Part shown: positions 47,933 through 56,866 of the stretch, one piece after another | How positions within the stretch are numbered: the stretch's first letter is position 1 | How the letters are laid out: every line of letters starts with the position of its first letter | Assembly (NCBI GenBank): GCA_963644945.1 | Contig: CAVIQK010000007.1 | Span: 14,694 to 78,693 of the forward strand | Direction of reading: 5' to 3' | DNA length: 64,000 nucleotides | Source: CAVIQK01 sp963644945 | GTDB lineage: Bacteria > Bacillota > Clostridia > Christensenellales > DTU072 | Notes under the pieces: generated by a model | The model's input: only the letters and a program-made list of their open reading frames with translations | Database searches by the model: none | What the model was told of the DNA's origin: nothing | Position numbers and translations under genes: made by a program

Positions 47933-49612
47933 CTATCTCTTATCTACAACGTAATTTTTTTCAAATTCATTGTCTGTAATGTGAGTGTCCGAGCATCTCC
48001 AAAACTTCATAATAGGACCTTCGGGACTACCGCTAAAATCATTTTCGGTAATGAAAACTCTGTCAACACCCGTCATATCTACGGCGAAGTTTTTGCCGTT
48101 CACGACGAAAGAATTTTCTTTAATCAAAATATCTTTGTGTACGGGACCTGCAAATTCTTTTGTTTCGGGTTTTACTCTGACTCCGGCATTGCCACATTCC
48201 AAAAATTTATTACCGGTAATCGTAATGTTTCTGACAGGGCCTGACTCAAACCAACTGTTGGCATCGTCTGCTATAAGCACTCCGCTCATTCCTAAATTTT
48301 TGAAGGTGTTGTCGAGAATATTAACTTTGCCTCTCGTGGACACCAAAACGCCTCTCGTCGATATTTTTGCCAAGTAATTTCCGGCATAGAACAAATCGGG
48401 GTTTGTTGACAAATTCTCAATTACGGTTTCTAAACTATTTATTTCGGGAACCTTATCTAGCACAAGCATAAGAGTGTATGCATCTATCGGCACACAGTCC
48501 AATACTTTGGAAGTCCCCACGTCTAGCAAGGTTTTCTTGTTGACAAAAGCAACTTCGTCGCCCTTTTCGAAGGGGTTGAAACCGTATGTTTCTCTATGAG
48601 CGAATTTGACGGTAACCGAATCTCCGTCCACCGATTGAATGGGGAAGTTGATGCCGTGGACATTTATTCCGTCATCGTTGGCGCCTTCAAAATAACTATT
48701 GCTTACGAGTATTTTTCCTCTGCACATATTGAAGTGCAAAAAGTCTGTTATCGATGCAATTATTCTTCCGGAATTTTTGTCCGGAGCAAAACAGCAATAA
48801 TCAAGAGATATATCTTTGCTTTCTTGTGCAACAAGTGCATGCGACATGTTGAATCTTTGGACAACATTTTCAAGATAAACTCCGCTTGATCTGTTTACGA
48901 CGATTCCGCATTCGAGTCTTTTTGTATTGATAATTGCATAGGTCGTGCCGACTTCTACAGGGGACGGCAAATAATAACTCACCGAGATTTTACCTTTTCC
49001 GTTTTCGGTAATTTTTCGCATGTTTTTGAAAGGATGTAGTCCGCCTCTCATCTTACCGTCTTTTTGACGAGGAATATATCCGGCAATATTTTTGTCTTTT
49101 ATTCCCGAAAACGTCCAATTTTCGCCTTTGAACATGATGTCGTTCCCGACTATTTCATAATCACTGTCTTCATGAACAGTAAAGTCGGCATGCAAAAAAC
49201 TTTTTGCGGTACATGTTATTTCCGAACAATATGGTGGACGTTTATGATCTATCTCAACATTTCTAATTCTTATTTTTTCGCATTGGTCTATAAATATATG
49301 CGTCATTGCACCGTGATACATAAGTTTTGAATTGCGGAAATCAAACTCTACGTCGCTAAGTCCTCTAAATATCAAACCAAATGTGTGTATCGGTGTAGCC
49401 GAATCTTTTTCGCTCAACGTGTTTGTGATATAAAACAATTCTTTTTGTGCGGTTTCCGCATAAATATCGTATGTTCCGGTCTCGAATTCTACGGTCACTC
49501 CGCCTTTTTCTTTCTTCAAACTCTCTATAAGAGCAACCAAATTCTTGGCATAATCTCTTCCGTCATTCGGCAAAATTCCGTATGTCTTGGCTAAAATTGT
49601 TTTTCTTTCCAT
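47933..49612 (-). CDS. Right-handed beta-helix protein resembling GH110 alpha-1,3-galactosidases
   Basis: The 559-aa protein begins like an extended pectate-lyase-type fold (LPNDGRDYAKNLVALIESLKK). It has the GH110-like features VEIDHKRPPY, GANDDGINVHG (the acidic pair expected in the active site) and KFAHRETYGFNPFEKGDEV. C-terminal beta-helix coils follow (NITITGNKFLECG, DILIKENSF). There is no signal peptide, so a cytoplasmic or uncharacterised location is implied. I am confident of the beta-helix and moderately so of the GH110 relation. It is a single gene with a GGAG site before the ATG. Confidence 0.65.
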   Translation of the reverse strand: MERKTILAKTYGILPNDGRDYAKNLVALIESLKKEKGGVTVEFETGTYDIYAETAQKELFYITNTLSEKDSATPIHTFGLIFRGLSDVEFDFRNSKLMYHGAMTHIFIDQCEKIRIRNVEIDHKRPPYCSEITCTAKSFLHADFTVHEDSDYEIVGNDIMFKGENWTFSGIKDKNIAGYIPRQKDGKMRGGLHPFKNMRKITENGKGKISVSYYLPSPVEVGTTYAIINTKRLECGIVVNRSSGVYLENVVQRFNMSHALVAQESKDISLDYCCFAPDKNSGRIIASITDFLHFNMCRGKILVSNSYFEGANDDGINVHGINFPIQSVDGDSVTVKFAHRETYGFNPFEKGDEVAFVNKKTLLDVGTSKVLDCVPIDAYTLMLVLDKVPEINSLETVIENLSTNPDLFYAGNYLAKISTRGVLVSTRGKVNILDNTFKNLGMSGVLIADDANSWFESGPVRNITITGNKFLECGNAGVRVKPETKEFAGPVHKDILIKENSFVVNGKNFAVDMTGVDRVFITENDFSGSPEGPIMKFWRCSDTHITDNEFEKNYVVDKR

Positions 49613-49642
49613 CCTATTCTCCGAAAAGTCTTATTTTTATAC

Positions 49643-49672
49643 ATAATACCACAAAAATCACCATATAAACAA
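49643..49672 (-). promoter_or_regulatory. Probable promoter of the beta-helix gene
   Basis: Minus-strand -35 TTGTTT (49672-49667), 18-bp spacer, -10 TATTAT (49648-49643). Confidence 0.55.
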
Positions 49673-49739
49673 ACATTATACCCTACTATTTTTCTAATTT
49701 TTCAACCACACTCACTCAACTCTATTTAATCACCGTTTT

Positions 49740-49779
49740 TGTGGATAACTTTGTGCATAACTCCACAAATTGTGTACAA
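49740..49779. other. DnaA-box cluster in the ychF/beta-helix intergenic region
   Basis: TGTGGATAA (49740-49748) is a perfect inverted DnaA box. TGTGCATAA (49752-49760) matches the TTATNCACA consensus, 12 bp away in the same phase. TTGTGTACAA (49770-49779) is a weaker third copy. The other parts of the 416-bp gap hold the beta-helix promoter, an inverted repeat TTATCTC/GAGATAA near 49930-49965 and the ychF terminator. Confidence 0.7.
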
Positions 49780-49966
49780 CTTCCACTCTCCTTTTCACTT
49801 TTTTCTTTCTTGTATATCCTTATATAAGGTTTAGGATCCCCATCACAACAATCCCAAATTAAAACAAAAACAATTCTCTTTATCGCCACAATTTGCATAT
49901 TGCTTTTTATCAAAATTTTTGTCGGCGAGATTATCTCTTAATGTTGCGACACGATTTGAGATAACA

Positions 49967-49996
49967 TGAAAAAGGAGCGATTTCGCTCCTTTTTCT
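49967..49996 (-). terminator. Intrinsic terminator of ychF
   Basis: AAAAAGGAGCG pairs with CGCTCCTTTTT over a 4-nt loop, with a T run on the minus strand. It lies 33 bp after the ychF stop. Confidence 0.9.
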
Positions 49997-50028
49997 TTTC
50001 TATGGTTTTAGTAATAAATGTTATGGTT

Positions 50029-51117
50029 TTAGACGTTAAAGCGGTAGATTACGACATCGCCGTCTTGCATGACATAGTCTTTGCCTTCGCTTCTAACCTT
50101 TCCTTTTTCACGAGCGACGGTCCAACTGCCACACTCAACAAGAGTTTCATACGGGACGACTTCTGCTCGTATAAAACCTCTTTCGAAGTCGCTATGTATC
50201 TTGCCTGCCGCCTGAGGCGCTTTGGTACCTTTTTCTATTGTCCAAGCACGAGTTTCCTTTTCTCCTGCCGTAAGATAACTTATAAGTCCTAGAAGTTCAT
50301 AACAAGCAGCGACCATCTTATCAAGACCTGATTCTTTTATGCCGAGTTCTTCGATGAACATTTGCGCTTCTTCTTCGGGAAGTCCTGCTAATTCTTCTTC
50401 TAGTCTACACGACAACGCAATAACTTCCGAGTGGTCGGCTTTTGCATACTCACGGACCTTCTTGACGTTTTCGTTGGTGTCCTCGTCGTCATCTTCGCCA
50501 ATGTTGGCGCAATAAATAACTTTTTTGTCGGTAAGCAAAAATTGTTCTTTTATAAGTTGTCTTTCTTCGTCGGTCAAATCTGCGCTACGAGCAGGCCTAC
50601 CTTCGTCAAGTACATTCAAGACCTTTGTAAAAGTGTCTATTTCTGCTTGGTACTTTTTGTCTCCCGATTTGAGAGCCGTCCTCGACTTATCTATACGGCG
50701 AGTTATCGTTTCGATATCGGCAAGGATAAGTTCGGTGTTGATGGTCTCAATATCTCTTATCGGATCTATCGAACCGTCAACGTGAGTAATGTCCGGATTT
50801 TCAAAACATCTCACCACGTGAACTATCGCATCCACTTCTCTTATATGTGATAAAAACTTGTTTCCAAGTCCTTCGCCCTTGGATGCACCTTTGACAAGTC
50901 CTGCAATATCGACGAACTCTATCGTCGTGTAAACCTTGCTCTTGCTGTTGAAAAGTTTAGTAAGCGCATCTACTCTTTTATCTTTGACAGCCACCATCCC
51001 GACATTTGGTTCAATTGTACAAAACGGATAATTTTGTGCCATTGCCCCTGCGTTGGTGATCGCATTAAACAACGTTGATTTCCCTACGTTAGGAAGTCCT
51101 ACTACGCCTAACTTCAT
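50029..51117 (-). CDS. ychF: Obg-like redox-regulated ATPase YchF
   Basis: The 362-aa P-loop protein has G1 GLPNVGKSTLFNAITNA at the N-terminus, DIAGLVKGASKGEGLGN as G3, and a C-terminal TGS domain (KGTKAPQAAGKIHSDFERGFIRAEV). YchF prefers ATP and associates with ribosomes and stress responses. Its start has GGAGG, and a gap of 124 bp separates it from the gyrA stop and terminator. Confidence 0.95.
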   Translation of the reverse strand: MKLGVVGLPNVGKSTLFNAITNAGAMAQNYPFCTIEPNVGMVAVKDKRVDALTKLFNSKSKVYTTIEFVDIAGLVKGASKGEGLGNKFLSHIREVDAIVHVVRCFENPDITHVDGSIDPIRDIETINTELILADIETITRRIDKSRTALKSGDKKYQAEIDTFTKVLNVLDEGRPARSADLTDEERQLIKEQFLLTDKKVIYCANIGEDDDEDTNENVKKVREYAKADHSEVIALSCRLEEELAGLPEEEAQMFIEELGIKESGLDKMVAACYELLGLISYLTAGEKETRAWTIEKGTKAPQAAGKIHSDFERGFIRAEVVPYETLVECGSWTVAREKGKVRSEGKDYVMQDGDVVIYRFNV

Positions 51118-51203
51118 GTGATTTCCTCCATGAATATAAATTATTTTGTTAGAGTTTAGGGTGCCTTGTTTTAGTTTTTAAGCACCCAAACACTATTCTT
51201 TTG

Positions 51204-51238
51204 TCAAAAATATAGCCTTGGCTTGCAAGGCTATATCT
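51204..51238 (-). terminator. Intrinsic terminator of gyrB-gyrA
   Basis: ATATAGCCTTG pairs with CAAGGCTATAT over a 5-nt loop and is followed by TTTTTG on the minus strand, 4 bp after the gyrA stop. A second imperfect hairpin (GGGTGC/GCACCC, 51155-51190) lies in the ychF leader. Confidence 0.9.
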
Positions 51239-51241
51239 TGT

Positions 51242-53803
51242 TTACTTGTTTTCTTGCTCTTCGCTATTTGTTTGTGTTTCCACCGCTTCGACGGGCTTTT
51301 CTACAATGTTGCCTTCTTCATCGAATTCATCATAACTTGCCTCGTCGTCATGCGGAGTCAATGCCATTGCCATAACTTTGGCATCTCCTCTTTGACGCAT
51401 TACGATTACACCTTGTGTTGCACGTCCGGTCTTTCTGATTTGTTCGGCTTTGATTCTAATCATTATTCCGGAATTGCTGATAATGATAAGGTCATCTTCG
51501 GTAGGATTTACAAGTTTTTGGTTGACGATTCTTCCGGTCTTTTCGGTAAAGTTTCCGGCTTTTATACCTTTTCCGGCTCTACCTTGCAAACGATATTCGT
51601 CAAGCGAACAACGTTTTCCGTATCCGTTTTCGGTGATCGTAACAACTTCTTTTGTTTCATCTACAAGAGCGATATCGACGATCTCGTCATCTTCTTCAAT
51701 TTTCATTGATTTTACGCCCATGCTGTCTCTACCGGTAGATCTTACTGCACTTTCTGCGAATCTTATACATTTACCGGTTGCGGATGCCATCATTATTTCG
51801 GAATTGCCGTCCGTCTTCAAGACACCGACAAGTTCGTCACCTTCGGCAAGTGTTATACATCTCTTGCCGTTGGCTCTAATCTTCTTAAATTCCGCCATGT
51901 CGGTTTTCTTGATAAGGCCTTTCTTTGTCGCCATCACAAGATAACCCTCTTGATATTCGGGAAGATTAAGTAGCGAGGTTATTTTCTCTCCTTCGGACAA
52001 AGGAAGTATATTTATAATGGCTCTACCTTTCGAGGTCTTTGTGGCCTCAGGAATTTCGTATGCCATCAAGAAATAAACTCTACCGAAGTTGCTGAAGAAC
52101 AATATTCCGTCATGGGTATTTGTCGTAAATATAGCCGATACGAAATCTTCTTCCTTAGTCTTGTGTGCAGTGACTCCTATTCCGCCTCTGTTTTGAACTC
52201 TATATTCGTCAACGGGCAATCTCTTGATATATCCGCCGTATGTCATCGACACAACAACGTCTTCTCTCTCGATAAGGTCTGCAATGTTGATTTCGGAAGA
52301 GTCGTAAGATAATTCGGATCTTCTCGGCACACCGTATTTTTCTTTGATTTGGATAAGATCTTCTTTGATAATTGCACGTACTCTTTCGGGTTTTGCCAAA
52401 ATATCGTTGTAATCGGCGATTGCGGCACGAAGTTCTTCGAGTTCTGCACGAAGTTTTTCTACTTCGAGTCCGGTTAGCGCACGCAGTTTCATTTCGACGA
52501 TAGCGGCTGCTTGCTTGTCGGAAAGACCAAATTTTTCCATCAACTTCGTCATTGCCTCTTTCGTGTCGGCAGATGCTTTGATTGTTGCGATAACTTCGTC
52601 AATGTTGTTTTGTGCAATAACAAGACCTTCGACGATATGTTCTCTTTCTTTGGCTTTTTGGAGATTATAGCGAGTACGTCTTTCTATAACGTCTATTTGG
52701 TGAGCAACGTACGCTTCAAGCATTTCCTTCAAGTTGCATATTTTGGGCGCTCCGTTGACCAATGCCAAGAAAATAATACCTTCTTTAACTTGTAAAGACG
52801 TTTGTTTATATAGAGAATTAAGAACGACTTGTGCCGAAAAATCTTTCTTCACGTCAATAACTATTCTCATACCGGTACGGTCGGAGTGTTCGTGAATATT
52901 GGATATTCCGTCAAGACGTTTATCTTTTACTTGTTGGGCGATATTTTTAAGCATATCTTCCTTGATAACTTGATACGGAATTTCCGTAACAACGATACTT
53001 TCTCTGCCGTTGTTTTCCTCAATTTCGCATTTAGCACGTATAACAACACCACCGTGACCGGTGCGATATGCTTCTCTTACCGCTGCTCTTCCTAGAACAA
53101 GTCCGCCCGTAGGATAATCGGGAGCAGGTATGTATTGCATAAGTTCGTCTATCGTAATATCGGGATTGTCGATGAGGGCTACCGTTCCGTCCACTACTTC
53201 GGACAAATTGTGCGGAGGGATATTGGTTGCCATACCGACTGCGATACCTTCGGTTCCGTTGACCAAAAGGTTAGGGAATCTTGCCGGCAAAACTACCGGT
53301 TGAAGAAGAGTATCGTCATAGTTCGGGTAGAAATCGACGGTTTCTTTGTCTATATCTTTCAAGAGTTCGGCGGCGATTTTGGAAAGTCTTGCCTCCGTAT
53401 ATCTCATTGCTGCCGGTTTATCTCCGTCAATACTACCGAAGTTGCCTTGTCCGTCAACTAGCGGATGGTTGATAGAAAACGGTTGTGCCATACGAGCCAA
53501 TGCTTCGTAGATGGACGAATCTCCGTGAGGGTGATATTTACCCATGACGTCACCGACGATACGGGCGCATTTTTTGTGCGGAGCATTGTAATAGTTGCTA
53601 GCCTCGTTCATTGAGAACAAAATTCTTCTTTGAACAGGCTTCAAACCGTCTCTTACGTCAGGAATAGCACGAGATGCGTTTACAGCCATTGCATAACTTA
53701 TAAAACTGTTTTCCATCTCATCTTTAATGTTTTTATGGAGAATTTTTGTTTTAGACAGCGCTTCTCTTATTTTTTCTACATCAATATGTTTATTACTTGC
53801 CAT
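51242..53803 (-). CDS. gyrA: DNA gyrase subunit A
   Basis: The 853-aa breakage-reunion subunit has the catalytic Tyr in AAMRYTEARLSKIA, and the DGLKPVQRRILFSM and HPHGDSSIYEALARMAQ segments. The region equivalent to the quinolone-resistance loop reads GDSSIYEALAR, the usual sensitive form. The C-terminal beta-pinwheel has repeated GRxxxG motifs, including a GyrA box-like QNRGGIG. A 40-residue acidic tail follows. It begins 10 bp after gyrB with AGAGGTG as ribosome site. Confidence 0.96.
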   Translation of the reverse strand: MASNKHIDVEKIREALSKTKILHKNIKDEMENSFISYAMAVNASRAIPDVRDGLKPVQRRILFSMNEASNYYNAPHKKCARIVGDVMGKYHPHGDSSIYEALARMAQPFSINHPLVDGQGNFGSIDGDKPAAMRYTEARLSKIAAELLKDIDKETVDFYPNYDDTLLQPVVLPARFPNLLVNGTEGIAVGMATNIPPHNLSEVVDGTVALIDNPDITIDELMQYIPAPDYPTGGLVLGRAAVREAYRTGHGGVVIRAKCEIEENNGRESIVVTEIPYQVIKEDMLKNIAQQVKDKRLDGISNIHEHSDRTGMRIVIDVKKDFSAQVVLNSLYKQTSLQVKEGIIFLALVNGAPKICNLKEMLEAYVAHQIDVIERRTRYNLQKAKEREHIVEGLVIAQNNIDEVIATIKASADTKEAMTKLMEKFGLSDKQAAAIVEMKLRALTGLEVEKLRAELEELRAAIADYNDILAKPERVRAIIKEDLIQIKEKYGVPRRSELSYDSSEINIADLIEREDVVVSMTYGGYIKRLPVDEYRVQNRGGIGVTAHKTKEEDFVSAIFTTNTHDGILFFSNFGRVYFLMAYEIPEATKTSKGRAIINILPLSEGEKITSLLNLPEYQEGYLVMATKKGLIKKTDMAEFKKIRANGKRCITLAEGDELVGVLKTDGNSEIMMASATGKCIRFAESAVRSTGRDSMGVKSMKIEEDDEIVDIALVDETKEVVTITENGYGKRCSLDEYRLQGRAGKGIKAGNFTEKTGRIVNQKLVNPTEDDLIIISNSGIMIRIKAEQIRKTGRATQGVIVMRQRGDAKVMAMALTPHDDEASYDEFDEEGNIVEKPVEAVETQTNSEEQENK

Positions 53804-53813
53804 GTTTCACCTC

Positions 53814-55733
53814 TTATACGTCCAAATCTTCGATAGAACGAGCATGTGTCTCGATGAACTCTCTTCTTAGTTCCGGAGCATCGCCCATAAGCATCGTAAA
53901 GATTGCATCGGCTTCGATAGCATCTTCCATCGTTATTCTAACAAGGGTTCTTGTTTCGGGGTTCATTGTTGTTTCAAACAACTGGTCGGCGTTCATTTCA
54001 CCTAGACCTTTATAACGTTGTTGGTCAACCTTTTTCGTGCCGTTTTCGCTCATTTCTGCCATTGCAACTTTGAGTTCGTTGTCGTCATAACAATATCTCA
54101 CGTCTTTGCCTCTGGACAGTTTGTAAAGCGGAGGCAATGCCGAATAGACATGGCCGTTTTCTATAAGTTTTGGCATGAAGCGGAAGAAGAACGTCAAAAG
54201 CAAAATTCTAATATGCGATCCGTCAACATCGGCATCGGTCATACAAATAATACGATCATAGCGAAGTTTGCTCTCGTCAAAATCTTCTTTATATCCGCAA
54301 CCGAATGCTTTTATCATGGCTTGAATTTCTTTGTTATCAAGTATTTGATGTTCTCTTGCCTTTTCTACATTGAGAATTTTACCTCTAAGAGGTAGAATTG
54401 CTTGGAATTCTCTCATACGTCCGGTCTTTGCAGATCCGCCTGCCGAGTCACCCTCGACAATGAAAATTTCGCAGTTCTTGGGATCGGTATCGACACAGTC
54501 GGCTAGTTTTTCGGGCATACCGCCACCGCCGAATATATCTTTACGTGTTTGTTCTTTTACCTTGCGGAGTTTTTCTCTAACTTGTTGAGCATTGTACGCT
54601 TTCGTAATCAATGTTCTGGCAAGTCCGGGATTTTCCTCAAACAATTCTCCGAGTTTTTCGCCGACAATTTTATTGACGAGTGTTCTCATTTCGGCATTAC
54701 CGAGTTTTGTCTTGGTTTGTCCTTCAAATTGAGGTTCGGAGAGTTTAACCGAAATAACAGCCGTAAGACCTTCTCTTACGTCTTCGCCGGTCAATTTGTC
54801 TTTTTCTTTATCTTTCAAAACTTTCAAATCATAACCGACATTATTAAATACCCTTGTAAGAGCGGTTTTCAAACCTTCTAGGTGGGCTCCGCCTTCTTCG
54901 GTATTGATATTGTTGGCATAAGTATAAATCGTCTCGCTATAACCCTCGTTGAATTGAAGGGCGAGTTCTACTTCCTTGTCATTTTGGATTTCTTCTATAT
55001 AAATGACATCGGCAAGCACGTTTTTGCCTTTATTTAGTTGTTCGACGAATTGTTTGATACCGCCTTCGTAATGGAAACGCTCTTCCTTTTCTTGACCTTC
55101 TCTAAGGTCTTTTGCATTGATAACAAGACCTTTGTTGAGGAAAGCAAGTTCTCTTAGTCTTTCCTTCATCGTGCCGTAATTGAATTCTATCGAATCAAAT
55201 ATCTCCGCATCCGGCCAAAAAGTGACACGTGTACCCGTTTTGTCGGTCTTGCCGACTACTGCAAGAGGCGCCTCGGGAATTCCACGATGATAGGTTTGCG
55301 AATAGATATTGCCGTTTTGATAAACTTCAATATAGAACTTTTCCGAAAGTGCATTGACGCACGATACGCCGACGCCGTGGAGTCCGCCGGAAATTTTATA
55401 TCCTCCACCACCGAATTTACCGCCTGCGTGAAGTTTGGTAAGAACAACTTCTACGGCAGATTTGTTTTCTTTTTCGATAATACCGGTAGGTATTCCTCTA
55501 CCATTGTCCACGACGGTACAAGAGCCGTCTTTTTCGATTTGGACAAGGATCTCTGTACAATATCCGGCAAGAGCCTCGTCGATCGAGTTGTCAACGACCT
55601 CTGTAATGAGGTGATGCAGACCTTTTACGTCTGTCGTGCCGATATACATACCCGGTCTTTTTCTAACCGGTTCCAACCCTTCTAGGACCTGTATGGCACT
55701 TTGATCGTAAGCGTTTTGAACTTGTTGAGTCAT
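53814..55733 (-). CDS. gyrB: DNA gyrase subunit B
   Basis: The 639-aa ATPase subunit shows GHKL motifs (EVVDNSIDEALAGYC, DNGRGIP, GLHGVGVSCVNALS) and the TOPRIM motifs EGDSAGG and DADVDGSHI. The C-terminal end RREFIETHARSIEDLDV is typical. The gyrB-gyrA pair has its own promoter. It is separated from the rpmH-parB operon by a terminator and a 52-bp alternating purine/pyrimidine tract. In most Firmicutes gyrBA follows dnaA-dnaN-recF; here it follows parB on the other side of the origin. Confidence 0.97.
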   Translation of the reverse strand: MTQQVQNAYDQSAIQVLEGLEPVRKRPGMYIGTTDVKGLHHLITEVVDNSIDEALAGYCTEILVQIEKDGSCTVVDNGRGIPTGIIEKENKSAVEVVLTKLHAGGKFGGGGYKISGGLHGVGVSCVNALSEKFYIEVYQNGNIYSQTYHRGIPEAPLAVVGKTDKTGTRVTFWPDAEIFDSIEFNYGTMKERLRELAFLNKGLVINAKDLREGQEKEERFHYEGGIKQFVEQLNKGKNVLADVIYIEEIQNDKEVELALQFNEGYSETIYTYANNINTEEGGAHLEGLKTALTRVFNNVGYDLKVLKDKEKDKLTGEDVREGLTAVISVKLSEPQFEGQTKTKLGNAEMRTLVNKIVGEKLGELFEENPGLARTLITKAYNAQQVREKLRKVKEQTRKDIFGGGGMPEKLADCVDTDPKNCEIFIVEGDSAGGSAKTGRMREFQAILPLRGKILNVEKAREHQILDNKEIQAMIKAFGCGYKEDFDESKLRYDRIICMTDADVDGSHIRILLLTFFFRFMPKLIENGHVYSALPPLYKLSRGKDVRYCYDDNELKVAMAEMSENGTKKVDQQRYKGLGEMNADQLFETTMNPETRTLVRITMEDAIEADAIFTMLMGDAPELRREFIETHARSIEDLDV

Positions 55734-55762
55734 ATATGTCTCCCTAAAAATTAATTTGATTT

Positions 55763-55791
55763 ATTTTAACATATAATATATATAATGTAAA
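55763..55791 (-). promoter_or_regulatory. Promoter of gyrB-gyrA
   Basis: Minus-strand -35 TTTACA (55791-55786), 17-bp spacer made only of A, T and one G, and -10 TAAAAT (55768-55763). The AT-rich spacer and the alternating tract 15 bp upstream could make it supercoiling-sensitive. Confidence 0.82.
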
Positions 55792-55806
55792 GTATTTTAT
55801 AAAATT

Positions 55807-55858
55807 TGCGCACGCACACGCACACGTACACATATGTTTATATGTGCGCACGCGCGTG
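55807..55858. repeat. 52-bp alternating purine/pyrimidine tract (Z-DNA-prone)
   Basis: From 55807 to 55858 every odd position is a pyrimidine and every even position a purine, with one exception at 55838. It is rich in GC and AC steps (GCGCACGCACACGC, GCGCACGCGCGTG) and includes CACATA/TATGTG as an inverted repeat. The surrounding DNA is AT-rich, so it stands out sharply. Confidence 0.92.
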
Positions 55859-55940
55859 AGAGTCTTCTACAAGGTCTTTACGAACAAAAATTGGTTTACT
55901 TAAAATGAATCACTTAAAAGTTTTTATATCGTTTTTTATT

Positions 55941-55966
55941 ATAAAAAAACTACCTTGCGGTAGTCT
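55941..55966 (-). terminator. Intrinsic terminator of the rpmH-parB operon
   Basis: ACTACC (55949-55954) pairs with GGTAGT (55959-55964) over TTGC. On the minus strand it is followed by TTTTTTTATAA, starting 9 bp after the parB stop. Confidence 0.88.
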
Positions 55967-55972
55967 TTTGTT

Positions 55973-56866
55973 TTATTTAATATCGTTGATTATTTCTACG
56001 AATCTGTCAAGGTCGTCTTTCGTATAATAGTCAATGTATATACGGCCTTTGTTTTCGTTGCCTACGGCTCTTACTCTTGTGCCGAACGCTCTTTGCATAT
56101 CAAGAAGAAGATTTTTCATCTCTAAAGACATTCTTTCTCTTTGTTCGTCCGTCATCTTTTTCTTTTTGAGTTCCGGATTCAAAATTTCTTTTACGCCTTT
56201 TTCTACTTCTCTTACGGAAAGACCTTTTTCTACTATCTTGCGAGCATATTCGACTTGTTGAATTTCGTTCTTTATAGGAAGAATTGCTCTTGCATGTCCC
56301 GAAGACAGCCTTCCGTCTCTTACAAGACCTTTGACAACTTCCGGAAGTGCCAAAAGACGCATTGTGTTGGCTACGTTAGAACGTGACTTGGACACTCTCT
56401 TCGCAACTTCCTCTTGTGTCATGTGGTTGAGATCCATGAGTTGTTTTAGCGCCTCACCTTCTTCGATCGGGTTGAGGTTTTCTCTTTGCAAGTTTTCAAT
56501 AAGGGAAATTTCTCTGGCTTGCTCCTCGCTCATCGTCTTGACTACTGCGGGGACCGAATCGAGACCTGCAAGTTTTGCGGCTCTATATCTTCTTTCACCG
56601 GCGACGATAACAAACTTTTCGCCGACCTTATTCAAAACAAGCGGTTGTATTATGCCGTGGATACGAATGCTCTCGGCAAGTTCTCCGAGTGCTTCGTCGT
56701 CAAAATATTTACGAGGTTGTTTGGGGTTTGGAGTAATTTTTGCAAGTTCTATGTTGTAGATTTTTTCACCGTCCACAACTTCGACCACTTGCACACTCTT
56801 TTCTACTCTGGCATCTTCGAGATTTGCCAAAATATCTGCAAGACCTTTTCCTAGTTTTTTAGCCAT
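55973..56866 (-). CDS. parB: Chromosome-partitioning protein ParB (Spo0J-like)
   Basis: The 297-aa CTPase clamp protein has the ParA-interacting N-terminal KKLGKGLADIL. The CTP-binding motifs GIIQPLVL and GERRYRAAKLAG follow. The helix-turn-helix is TQEEVAKRVSKSRSNVANTMRLL. The C-terminal dimerisation region is also present. No parA lies upstream; the preceding gene is rsmG, as for noc in Bacillus. The N-terminal ParA-type motif argues for ParB. A parS site is present at 63877-63892. Its start overlaps the rsmG end by 8 bp. Confidence 0.92.
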   Translation of the reverse strand: MAKKLGKGLADILANLEDARVEKSVQVVEVVDGEKIYNIELAKITPNPKQPRKYFDDEALGELAESIRIHGIIQPLVLNKVGEKFVIVAGERRYRAAKLAGLDSVPAVVKTMSEEQAREISLIENLQRENLNPIEEGEALKQLMDLNHMTQEEVAKRVSKSRSNVANTMRLLALPEVVKGLVRDGRLSSGHARAILPIKNEIQQVEYARKIVEKGLSVREVEKGVKEILNPELKKKKMTDEQRERMSLEMKNLLLDMQRAFGTRVRAVGNENKGRIYIDYYTKDDLDRFVEIINDIK

